64,000 nucleotides of DNA from Micractinium sp. NFX-FRZ (Eukaryota; Chlorophyta; Trebouxiophyceae; Chlorellales; Chlorellaceae): contig JAPTJF010000218.1 in assembly GCA_029339195.1 (NCBI GenBank), forward strand, positions 34,344 to 98,343. Reading direction: 5' to 3'. Positions 54,163 through 64,000 of this stretch are shown one piece after another (the stretch's first letter is position 1; each line of letters opens with the position of its first letter). The notes under the pieces were generated by a model that saw only the letters and a program-made list of their open reading frames with translations, was not told the origin of the DNA and made no database searches. The position numbers and the translations under genes were made by a program.

Positions 54163-57100
54163 TCACACCGCAACCTTGAGCCTGCGCGGCTGCTTCCCTA
54201 CCAGCACATCCCGCGTGACCTCGGAGATCTTCTCTTTGGCTGCAGGGGGGCAGGCGGTGGGCGTGCAGGGAGGGCGGTGGGCACGGGAGTGGGAAGAGAC
54301 GAGTGGGCATGGGAGGAGTGAAGGGCACAGGACGGACGTTGAGCATGGGGGCAACAAGTGGGAGGCATGGAACGCAACAGGCTGGTTTCGGCAGGTAAGT
54401 GTGCACGCATGGCCGGCTGTGGCTGGCTGGGGCATGCAAGCTCGGGCAGCGGAGCAGCAAGCGCAGCAGCCTCCCTCCTGACCCTGAACCAGCAGCACCG
54501 CCGCATGTAACACACCACCGCAACTTGACCACACGCAGGACAAGAAGTGAATTGCCTCACCCACAAACAGCAGCGCCGCCGCCAGCACGCTCTGCACAAT
54601 CTTGGTGCGCAGGCCGCGGTAGTAGCCGCCCGGGCCTGCACAGCAAAACATGGCATCACCACAGCAGGGTTAGGGTGACATCCCCACAGAGGCTTGCCCA
54701 AGAGCTGAGGCGGGGGCAGTAGCTGGGCAGGCGGGACCGCAGGGCGGCCATCACCGGCACGTCACCACCCGGCACTTCACAGCGCGCCCCAGCCACGGTC
54801 CCAGCCTTGCTGCTCCCTCATGTCCCCGCCCCAGCCGCAGCCCTCCTGTCCGTATTCTGGCTGGCCTCCCGCCCTCCCTTCTACCCTTCACTGCCACCCC
54901 ACCCCACCCACCCTCGGTGCGCAGGATCTCCGCCGCCGCACGGAGCACCGTGGTGGGCGGCGCAACGCTGCCATCCGCGCTGCGCCGCGCCACGTACAGC
55001 CTCGTCTTGATGTTCATCATCGGGTAGGTCAGCAGCGTGGCACCCGTCTTGGCCAGGGCCGACAGGAGGAAGACCTCGGCGGCGGAGGCGCGCGGCGGCG
55101 GGCGCCCTGAGGGGCCGCCGGCTCCGTGCCTGTGCCAGGGGCGGAAGGGGCCGAGGGTGGGGGCGCGTGTTGAGTGGTGGGCAGGCCGTTTCAGGGCAGG
55201 CAGGCCGTTTCAGGGCCCTACAGGTGGAGAGCGAGGGCGAGTGCGACCGTGGCGGCTGCACCCCGCCTTGTTGTTCCCACCCCACATCGCCTCGCCTCAC
55301 CTCGCTGCAACGGTTTTGCCCTCACCCAACCGCCCCGCCCGCCCTACCTGAGCTTGGCGCGCGCAGTCTGCAGCCACTCATAGAGCGCGTACTGTATGGT
55401 TGGGTTGATGACCATGATCATTGATGCGCTCACGCCATTCCAGAAGCCGGCCACGCCATACTCGGCATACACCTGGCGCGCCACTGTGGATGGGGGTGGG
55501 AGGGGTGGGGAAAGGGGAAGAGAGGTAGGCGGGTGGGTTCGGGGGTGAGAGAGATGAGAAAGAGAGTTACACGCGGGAGACATGCAACAGGAGGGAGGCA
55601 GGCACGCCATTCCAAGAGGGCAGTGGCCCCACAGCCTCCGGCAAAGCACTGGCACATGTTGCCGCCTACCCAGCACGCGCCCGCCCGCCAGAATAGCACG
55701 GGCTTGGGCACACACCCACCTCTCACTCAACCTACTCTGCCTGAGAAGCTGCCTGCACCGCGCCACCCAGCGACCCCCTGCACCGCACCCGCCTGCCTCC
55801 CCGCCCACCTGCCAGGATGCTGGGCTTTGCCGCCTCCACACCCAGCTCAACCTCCTCCCCTGCCTTGCTGGCGGCCTGCGCCTGTGGAAGTGTGTGGGCA
55901 AGCGGGCCAGGGGTGAGGGCGGAGGTTGTGGGTTGGGGGCAGGGGTGCAGGGGTGGAGAGCAGCACGGCAGGGCAGACCCTGACTTTTCTAGAGGCAATG
56001 CGGTGGGAAGGGCCACGCCAAGGGGAGGGGCACCCGCACCTGTGCCGCCGGCTTCTTGGCACGGCTCGTGGCCTGCATGCGCGTTGCCACCATCCAGATG
56101 GGGTTGCTGCAGGCGCGTGGGGGGTGCGCAGAACAGTGATCAGCAAGGGGCGGCGGAGGAGGTCAGTAGCATGCAGTTGGGAAGCCACCAGCTGGATGGG
56201 GTTGGTGCAGGGACCCATGGTTCTAGGTGACAAGAGGGGGGAGAGAGCAGCAAGACGAGGGGCCGGAGGCGGCCAGCAATGTGAGCGAGCGAGAGCGCCA
56301 GGCAGCATGGGCCCAAAAGGTGGCCCCGGCACGCCACGCGCACGCCCTCTTGCTCGCTTGCACCCAGGCTGGCTGGCAGGAGCACCCCTCTGTTGACTGC
56401 TGCCAACCTTCATCCCTCCCCATGCTGTGCACGCTGTGCTCACGTCAGCAGGACGTTCCCCATGCCCGCCAGAGCAGCCACCATGAGCGACTCAGCAACA
56501 GTGACATTGGCCGAGCGCACGTCGGCAGCCGCCAGCAGCTGGCGCCCCGCGATGGGCACGCCGGCTGCCGCCGCCTCGGAGGCTGCACGCCGCAGCACCG
56601 CCAGGCGCCGCAGCAGGCTGTACCTGCAGCAGCGGTACAGAAGGTGGGGGCGCAGAGCACAGGGTTGGGCGGGGCCAGGACGGCTGGTTCACCCCAGCAG
56701 CTGCGAGACAAGGGAAGCCAGACGCCAGACAGCCCTTTGCGTGCCGGGCGCTCAGTTGGACAGCACTGTTCTGTTGGACCTGCTGGCAGGTTGCGGCAGG
56801 CACGCGGGAGGGCCAGGCAGCAGTGCATGCAGTCCAATCGGTCAGCAAAGTTTGTTTCGACACTTATAGCGACATGATTCCGGCAGGCAGGCAGGCCAAA
56901 GTCAGGCAGGCAGTGAGGCCAAAGCGAGGCAGGCAGAGTGGGCATTCAAAGCAGGGGTTCAGCTGCCGCCCTCACAGGTAGAAGTAGATGCCCTGGGAGA
57001 CGGTGGTCCCAATCAGGCTGGCCTCCAGCCCTGAGAACAGAGCGCCCCACCCGCCCTCGCGCACCAGCTGCGGGGCAGAGGGGCAGGCCAGGGCATGGGG

Positions 57101-57814
57101 GCGGATGGGCGGGCAAGTAGGGTGGTGAGGGAGTGCATGTGCAGCACGCCAGCAGGCACTCCCGCCAGCCTTGGCTGCTGCACAACGCTCGAGACACTCT
57201 GGGATGGATGCTGCATGAAGGCCACTTTCCTCTCCTCCCCCAGCTATAATCGACACCTTGAAAACACGATGCAAACACACACACACACACACACCTCTGC
57301 CATCTCGTGCAGCACCCCCTTGCGGCGTGGGCGCTGTGCCACTTGCTGCTGCTGCTGCTGCCCCTCTACATCAGCTGGCAGCGGCGCCGCCTTGGCCCGT
57401 GTGGCCTGCAGCGTGTTCACCTGCATGGGCAGAGGGGCACAGGGCACGCGAGTGACGTGTCTTGATCAACCGAAGTGCACTTCACTCGCTACACAGCCTC
57501 GTGCCGAGGGAAGCAAGCGCCACGCAAATGGCCATGAGCATTGGGTAAGTTTCAAAGAGCTTGCTGCACTGCTGGCGCACCGTCATTAGCGGATATGTGG
57601 CCACAGTGGCGACGATGCCTGGAGGGCAGGGCAGCAGGGGGGCGGTTGGGCGCAGAGGTGAGGCAGGAGGCCGGCGCGGATGCGGTGCGGAGACGGCAGC
57701 AGGCGACGGGGCACAGCACGGCAGCTGTTTGCCACAGGCATCTGCCAGCACTCTGCATCAGTGCTCACCGCCGATGGCCCCGCTGACGCCCTCCACCACA
57801 GCGTCGGACGGCAT
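54163..57814 (-). CDS. Mitochondrial-carrier-family protein, peroxisomal nucleotide/NAD carrier type
   Basis: Eleven exons, 57814-57769, 57618-57581, 57420-57295, 57067-56976, 56623-56444, 56106-56040, 55881-55809, 55483-55348, 55129-54912, 54635-54561 and 54239-54163, give 375 residues in phase. The protein has three tandem carrier repeats of two spans each. Signature stretches are VATYPLMTVNTLQ, NPIWMVATRMQ and LTYPMMNIKTRL. NPIW and the TV-NT form of the first motif are typical of the peroxisomal branch (PMP34, Arabidopsis PXN and PNC), which exchanges NAD, CoA, ATP or AMP across the peroxisomal membrane. The exact substrate is not decidable. Repeat one lacks the usual acidic residue of the Px(D/E)xx(K/R) motif, as PXN-like carriers do. 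Long inserts rich in Gln and Ala separate the spans (VEGQQQQQQVAQ). Intron 3 begins inside a GT repeat. The gene is divergent from RFC4. Confidence 0.87.
57274..57294. repeat. (CA)n microsatellite at an intron donor
   Basis: About ten CA units on the plus strand read GT on the coding minus strand. The run starts exactly at the donor after exon 3 of the carrier gene (exon end 57295), so the splice site is the first GT of the repeat. Confidence 0.8.
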
Positions 57815-58461
57815 GGCGGCTGTTGCGAGATGAGAGTGTGCCTGCAGGCGGGAGCAGGTTGGCAGTCACCCGGCGGCGGCCGGCGGCAGACCAAAACTGG
57901 TGCCAGAGGCGCAAAGGGGGCAGCTTTCATGTGCCGCCACACACAATGCCGACAGCGATGCCCCTTCACAGCTCCAAACCCGCCTCAGACGCGCACCTGC
58001 GGCTTCAAAGTGATGGGCGGGTTCGGGGCGAGCGAGTGCGGCCGCTGTGCGCCTCCTAAGCCTGTGCAGAGCAGATGTAGCACGACAGCACCGTCACAGC
58101 TCGCCCCGAAACGCTAGCAGGGCGCACAGGCCCTCCTGCTCGGCGTGCTGAGTCGGCCTTGTTCAATCATGGGCAGGGCTCCTGTGCGCCTGTTTGTCGT
58201 CGCAGCGTTTGAGATCACGTGCTGTGTCCAACTGAAGCTATTCCAGGTAAAACCGGAGCTCCTCCCGTGCCCCTTTCTGATCCGCCCAGCTGCTGCACCA
58301 TTGCGTCTCAACGCCTTTGCTGCTGTTGATCCACACCCCTAATGCTCCTAGGTGCCGCAGGAATTGAGTGCGCCAGCCTGTCTTCGCCAGCCGCGCCTCC
58401 CGCTCTCTGCACGTCTCGCCCGCCGCCCCTGCCGCCCGCCACGGCAGCACTCCCCCGCACC
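57815..58461. promoter_or_regulatory. Divergent promoter region, carrier (-) / RFC4 (+)
   Basis: This 647-base gap lies between divergent starts. No exon, TATA box or E2F-like site is convincing. A short AT-richer patch occurs near 58195-58260. Confidence 0.35.
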
Positions 58462-61204
58462 ATGGCGCACCATCAGCCCTGGACGGAGAAGTACCGCCCA
58501 CGGAGGATCAGTGACGTGGCGCATCAGGAGGAGGTGGTGCAGACGCTGCAGAGCGCGCTGTCCTCGGGCAATGTGAGCGGCGAGGGAGGGCGGCTTGGCG
58601 GCCGGGGGAGGCAGGCAGGCTGGATGCGCGGGCTGGATGCGCGGGCGGGGGTGTAGCAGCTGTTGAGCCTGCATGGCTGGCATACACGATACAAGTCTGC
58701 AGGACAGAAGATCCACAGTGTAGGCGCTTGACAGCCTCCCAGCGCCCCGGCTCCAGCGACGTGCCCCCTGCCGACCGCCTCCCAGTGCGCGTGCTGCACC
58801 CCTCCCCGGCAACCCAGCGGAGCCCCTCCTGGTGCCCACCACTTGATGCTCAGTCTGCTGCCCTCCCCATCAATGCCCTGCAGCTGCCCCACCTGCTGTT
58901 CTACGGCCCCCCCGGCACCGGCAAGACTACCTCCGCCCTTGCCATTGTGCGCCAGCTGTTTGGGCCGGAGCTCTGCAAGACGCGGGTGCTCGAACTGAAC
59001 GCCTCGGACGAGCGCGGCATCGCAGTGGTGCGCCGGCATTTGTGGGTGTTTGGTGGGTGGGTGAAGATTGGTGTCAGCAGCGGGGCTGCTACAGCATCCG
59101 CCAAGGCGTCGCCTCTCCTGCTGCCAAGGGCGCACCGGTTGCGGACCCCTGCCCCTCTGGCATCCGCGCTGCCTCAAGCCGAGCTTTACAAGTGTGCACC
59201 ATGCTTGTTTGGCATGCACACCTGCAGGTGCGCGACAAGATCAAGGGCTTTGCCAGCAACGCGGTGGGCCAGCCTGTGCCGGGCTACCCCTGCCCCCCCT
59301 TCAAGGTCATCATCCTCGACGAGGCAGACTCCATGACCGGGGTGAGGGCGGGGGGGGCGGGGGTAATGACTGTGCCGGCAAGCCTGGTGCTTTGGCACGC
59401 AGTTGGCAGATTGGTGGTGGTGCCGTCTTTCAAGGTCCAAGGTCAACGCACTGCATGAGGCAGGGCTGCATGGCGCACATTGGGATGAGCAGTCGGGCCT
59501 TCTCACCCCTCCCCTCCGCCCCCCCGCACCCTCGAGCTTCCTGTAATGCACTGCAGCACTGTGTGCTGTGCTGTTCAACGTGCGCCGTATACTGCGCCAT
59601 GCCATTTTTGCTTGCAGGACGCCCAGAACGCGCTGCGGCGCACAATGGAGACCACCAGCCGCGTCACCCGCTTTGTCTTCATCTGCAACTACGTGTCGCG
59701 CATCATTGAGCCCCTGGCCTCGCGCTGCGCCAAGTTCAGGTTCAAGCCGCTGCAGGTGGGGCGCAGCAGCGGGGGCGGGTGTGCTGTGTGGTGGAAATGC
59801 ACGGTTTCAGTGTGTGGAGTTCAAGTACAGGCAGGTGGGGGCGGGCGGCTGCACACTGAAACACCCTGTCAACCATTTGGGAAGAGTGAAGCAGAGCGGA
59901 GCCGGGGTGGGCGGAGTTGTGCAAGCACAAACGTCTCTGCATGACCACCTCGCATCCTGCAACCCCTGCGCCCTTTGCCGCACCCGTAGCTGCGCCAAAC
60001 CATCACGCCAGTCGCCGCCCCGCCCCTGGCTCTGCCCCATCGTCCCTTCCCCGGTGCTGTCCTGCCCTGCAGGGCACCGTCATCAACGAGCGCATCCAGC
60101 ACATCTGCACCGGTGGGTGGGCGGGCGGGCGGGCCTGCTTGTGTGCACCCTCCTTGAGTGCGCCTGTGCCTCTCTGTCTGCTCATGGCTGTAATTCTTGA
60201 TTGCATGGGCCAATCACTCATGTCAGGTTCGCGTACAGCTGACCACCCGAAACCCTTGGCCTGCCGGTGCAGCCGAGGGAGTGGAGCTGGGGGGTGGCGC
60301 CCTGGAGACGCTGTCGCAGGTGTCGGGAGGGGACATGCGGAAAGCCATCACCACGCTGCAGGTGGGTGCCGCCAGCCGGCAGATTGGAGGGCCAGGCAGT
60401 GCCCTTGCCCGTGTACGTTGTGCAATGAGCCTATGTGGACGCAGGGCGAACGATGTCCCACCATGTAGTGGAATGCAGCTGCACCCCCTGATGTGGGGCA
60501 CACCCGTCCTGCCCTGCCCCCACCTCTCACCTTCCCCGCCTCCCCGCCCCGCCCCGCCCCACCCCGCCCCCTGCCCCCACCACAGAGCGCGGTGCGCTTA
60601 CGCGGCTCCCCCGTGCTGCCCGACACGCTGCTGGATGTGTCGGGCACGGTGCCATCGTCGGCGGTGCAGGGGCTGCTGGTGGCGGCGCGCAGCAGCCAGT
60701 TTTCGGCCATCCAGACGGCGGTGGCAGGGCTGATTGCGGAGGGGTACCCGGCGCAGGAGATACTGCTGCAGCTGCAGGCGGCGCTGCTGGCGGATGGGCA
60801 GGCGTCAGATGCTGGTGGGTGGGCGTGGGGTGGGAGACGAGGGGAAGATTGGCTGGGGAGGCGCTGGGCGGTAGCAAGTGGATGGGTTTTCTGGCCTCCA
60901 CTGCTCCATTTGTGACTCTCCTCTGCCCAGGTTCCTTTTCCCGCCACTTGCCCAAGCTGTTGCCTCCCTCATCACTCCTCTTTGCTCCTTCCCACCTGCC
61001 CGCCCCCCTTCGCACCCCGTGTCACCTCCTGGAAATCCATCCTCCTGCCACCCTGCCCCGCGCCGTCCCCTACTTGCAGCCAAGGGCAAGATTCTGGCGC
61101 AGCTGGCGGAGACGGACAAGAGCCTGGTGGATGGGAGCGACGAGTTCCTGCAGCTGCTGGGCACGGCATCCTATGCGCAGCGCGTGCTGGCGGGCCGCGC
61201 GTGA
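58462..61204 (+). CDS. RFC4: Replication factor C subunit 4 (clamp loader)
   Basis: Eight exons, 58462-58572, 58884-59027, 59228-59341, 59618-59755, 60073-60112, 60273-60361, 60586-60814 and 61080-61204, give 329 residues in phase, close to the usual RFC small-subunit length. RFC loads PCNA on primed DNA in the nucleus. Motifs in order are PWTEKYRP (RFC box II), GPPGTGKTT near 45-53 (Walker A), [20 protein letters not shown] near 113-122 (Walker B), [19 protein letters not shown] (SRC arginine finger near 158) and [18 protein letters not shown]. The DEAD and PWTEKYRP boxes and the phrase [11 protein letters not shown] followed by VRDKIKGFA match RFC4 rather than RFC2, RFC3 or RFC5. The C-terminal collar helices ([13 protein letters not shown]) are complete. 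Confidence 0.95.
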
Positions 61205-61569
61205 TACGAGGCAGCTGGCACCGCAGTGCAGTGCCTGAGGGCAGCATGCGTCAGATGCAGGGTGCGCGCCTGGCCGGCAGCTTGAGGGGTTTGCACTGGA
61301 TGCAGCCTGCGGCTGAGGCGTTGCATGGGGTTGCGGGCACACGGCTGTTTGTTGCGGTGCTTGATTGGCTGGTGCGCTGCCTGCCTGGACCAACATGCAA
61401 CGCCATCTGGGCTTACATCGAATAGAGGGCGCAGCGGAGGGGAACGGTGCCCCACGTTTCTCGGCACTGTGCCCCAGTGGCATGCAGCCAGCAGCAGCAG
61501 ACTAGGATTGATGTACAGCAAGGAGACCAGTGTGCTGCCGCCGCACGACCCTCCACTGCCTGCCCGGTC
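61205..61569. terminator. Convergent 3' region of RFC4 (+) and ABCG transporter (-)
   Basis: The gap is 365 bases. TTACA at 61413-61417 is a minus-strand TGTAA about 155 bases past the transporter stop. No matching plus-strand signal is obvious for RFC4. Confidence 0.4.
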
Positions 61570-63777
61570 TCAGCGCCGCTGGTGGCGCACAAAGGCGAGC
61601 GCTGCCCATGTCATGGCAACAAACACCCAGAAGAAGAGGGATTCGTAGAGCAGGAAGAGCCAGCGGGAGGCGTTTTGCAGGCCATAAAATTCGAGTACGG
61701 GCTGGCCGCCCTGGTAGGGGACGTTGCGGGGGCCAGAGAACTGCACAGCAGGCACAGCAGGGCGAAGCATGGCTCAGCACGATCACAGCAGGCAGAGTCG
61801 AGGGCTGGCGGGTGTGCTAAGGCATGTGATTGCCATGGTTCCCTCAACCATGCAGCACCAACACGACCAAATGTGCTCGAGTGCTTGCTCAACTGTGCAG
61901 CTGCCACCGTAGGCACAGTGGGTAAAGTCACACACACTGCCACAGCAACAGCCCACTACCTTACCTGGTTGACCATCATCGCACCAAAGGCGTACCGCAG
62001 GTGGTCTGCGGGCGGATGGCAAGGACCTCGTGTTAATGGGTGCCCCGCGGCAGTTAGCATGGGCACCTGTCGCCCGCTTGAATACACACCTTGGTGCCGC
62101 CCTTTGCATGCTGTTGCCAGCCACACCGCACCCTTTTCTGATACCCATGCTCCTCCTGTCGCCCTGCCCTGCCCTCCCCTCCCTCACCTATCGTGGCATA
62201 CCACCGCCAGTACACTGGCAGCTGGTTCCACGGAATCATGAAGCCTGCACACACAGGGAGAGCAGCGGGTGCATGAAGGTTTCACTCACACACAAGGCGG
62301 GCAGCCCAGCACCTCAGCCAAGCAATGGCCCACACAAGGGGAGAAGTCGCCAGTCGTGGATCAATGACGAGCCTGGCTGTCCAACTGCCCCTCTTCTATC
62401 CCCCGCCCCCCCACCCATCCGCTGCCCTACCCGCAAAGAAGAGCAGTGTGGTGGCGTATGCGGGCAGCACGGCGCCCGCCACGTCCACGCTGGGCGAGAT
62501 GGAGCCGGCCAGCAGGGTGAGCGAAATGGCCACACACATGGAACACCAGTAGACGAGCCAGAACACCAGGAAGGAGCCCTGCAGCCTGCACAGAGGAGGG
62601 AGGGCGGGAGCGGGAGCAGGTGTCCAAGGTGGGGTGCAAGGCAGTGGTGAAGCAGGGCGGGTGAGGCTTGCGGGGCAGCCGTGCGGGTGCAACCTTCCAC
62701 CAGCCTGGACACAGCACAGCATGCCACAGCAGGTCACAGCGTGCACAGCAGCACCCACCCCACCTGATCAGGTAGAAGACGAGTAGGGAGTAGATGACGC
62801 TGGGGAGGGTGCCCACCGCCACCTCCTCGGTCACCTGCGGGCAGGCAAGGGGGGAGGGAGGGAAAGACCAGGCGGACACTGCCCTGGTAGACCCCCTAAA
62901 GCTTCCGAATAAGGGCTGCTCGGGGTGCAGGCAGGCCGGCGGACAGTGTGGCAGCCAGTGGGGGCAGGCAGGAGGCTGGCAGCTGGGGTAAAACAGGCAA
63001 GCAGCAGCCCAGCCCCGCCTTCCCCGGCTTGCCTTGTACACGAGGTACGTGATGGGCCTGCAGGGGCGAGCAGACGGGCAAGGGCAGCGGTTGATGCACA
63101 TACACACAGAGCCTGCCCATGCCCAGCCTTGGAGAGCAGACTCGACTCTGAGGCTTGCCCAGCAAGCGGGCGGCCCTGGGCAGAGGCCACGGCTGCACCC
63201 CTGCCGGGCAACCCCGCCGATTGTTATGGCAGGTGGTCAAGCCCACCAGCCTGGCTGGCCTCCCACGCACCTGTATAGCCCGTCGGCGCTCTCCCGCAGG
63301 TACACGGGCCTCTCCAGGATGAGGCAGGGCAGCACGCCCATGGACGTGAACGCGGTGAGCATGCTGCGGGGCCGGAAGGGTGGGTGGGGTGGAGTGGGCG
63401 GATGGGTGGGTGGGCATGGCGCTGCCTGTACTGCAGGCTGGTGTACCCCCCTGGCTGTACTGCTGGCTGATGCTGCCCCGCTGGCAGTCTCAACGCTGCC
63501 ACCTGCAGCCGCACTGTGCCGCTGCTTCCTCGTTTCCAAACCTCGCAAATGACGTGGGGCTGTGCTGGGCCCCACCCATTCGCCCTGGTCTCCTCCATCA
63601 CTGTGCACAGTACTGGAGCCCTCCCTTGCACCCTCCTCACCTCCACAGGAAGAGCGTGGCTGAGGTGGCAGCCACGTCAGCCACCTCCAGGCTGTCACCA
63701 ATGCCCCAGTAGATGGTGGCCACCAGAAACGTTATCATTATTTTATCGCCAGTTCGGGGCAGTATGTAGTCGGCACG
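61570..63777 (-). CDS. ABCG-type ABC transporter, C-terminal part (5' end outside window)
   Basis: The visible exons are 63777-63641, 63363-63271, 63057-63033, 62834-62764, 62585-62431, 62244-62188, 62005-61965 and 61740-61570. They join in phase to a TGA at 61572-61570 and give about 250 residues. This is the ABC-2 transmembrane domain of a white/brown-complex (ABCG) transporter. It shows hydrophobic spans around MITFLVATIYWGI, LTAFTSMGVLPCLI, the segment ERPVYLRESADGLYRPITY just before a span, the long pair of spans from TLPSVIYSLLVFYLI to ISLTLLAG, and FMIPWNQLPVYWRWYATI, a hallmark of the family (a PxWxxW-like element before the last extracellular loop). The ATP-binding half would lie further left on the gene, beyond base 64000. 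The substrate is unknown. The 25-base exon 63057-63033 is followed by a GC donor. Confidence 0.85.
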
Positions 63778-64000
63778 CTGCAGCACAGCGGGCACAGCAG
63801 GCACGGTGGGGGGGGGGCCCCGTGGCAGGGAGTGCGGCGCTCTTGTGCAGGCAATGCGTGCCGAGCATCAGCACACCCGGGCATGCCCAGCGCGCTTATT
63901 ACGCGCCTGACAGCCCCACCTTTAGGGGGCTGCAAATCAAACTTGGGATTCCGGGCATCTGGGCGGCGAAAAAGAAACGGGGGGGCGGGGGAGGTTCCGT
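63778..64000 (-). other. Upstream intron sequence of the ABCG gene
   Basis: This stretch precedes a splice acceptor at 63779-63778 and is most simply intron. No exon with the ABC signature is visible before the window ends. Confidence 0.4.

Noticed and set aside
54666..54680. Telomere-like GGGTTAGGGT
   Set aside because: It is a single short occurrence inside an intron of the carrier gene; there is no array.

Overview
This window is nuclear DNA of a green alga, most likely a Chlorella-like trebouxiophyte. The evidence is very high G+C, genes split into many short exons by 100-400 bp introns with GT..CTGCAG borders, organelle targeting peptides, several plant/algal gene families, and TGTAA motifs downstream of most genes, which is the chlorophyte poly(A) signal. 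No bacterial, organellar, viral, rRNA, tRNA or transposon genes were recognised. Exons were joined by hand from splice motifs and reading phase. In every complete gene the proposed exons keep one open frame from ATG to stop.

Layout, left to right: LRR protein (+, 5' end missing, ends 1975); multipass membrane protein (+, 2757-4142); membrane-anchored alpha/beta hydrolase (-, 4333-6910); alpha carbonic anhydrase with a twin-arginine signal (+, 7797-9862); acireductone dioxygenase (+, 10672-12546); DNA polymerase kappa (-, 13073-19790); quinone-oxidoreductase-like enzyme (-, 20525-23564), with a stray DUF924 exon copy at 20225-20331; DUF924 protein (-, 24489-26632); a starch-binding-domain/sucrose-phosphatase-like fusion (+, 26962-31610); dienelactone hydrolase (-, 32988-35958); amino-acid permease of 20 exons (+, 36798-43022); THUMPD1/Tan1 tRNA-acetylation adaptor (+, 44050-46181); eIF4B (-, 46761-51083); Ala/Lys-rich unknown protein (+, 52408-53262); peroxisomal-type nucleotide/NAD carrier (-, 54163-57814); RFC4 clamp-loader subunit (+, 58462-61204); and the 3' part of an ABCG transporter (-, 61570 to beyond 63777).

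The genes do not form one pathway. They are ordinary housekeeping and metabolic genes, largely alternating in strand, so most gaps are either shared (divergent) promoters or convergent 3' ends. Loose themes are plastid carbon metabolism (lumenal carbonic anhydrase, starch-binding phosphatase), replication and damage tolerance (polymerase kappa, RFC4), and translation (eIF4B, THUMPD1).

The most interesting items are the four-part carbohydrate-binding/HAD-phosphatase fusion, a polymerase kappa carrying both a RanBP2-type zinc finger and a UBZ-like finger plus a terminal PIP-box-like motif, four GC-AG introns that share the same donor hexamer, a 9-base microexon, and the copied DUF924 terminal exon.
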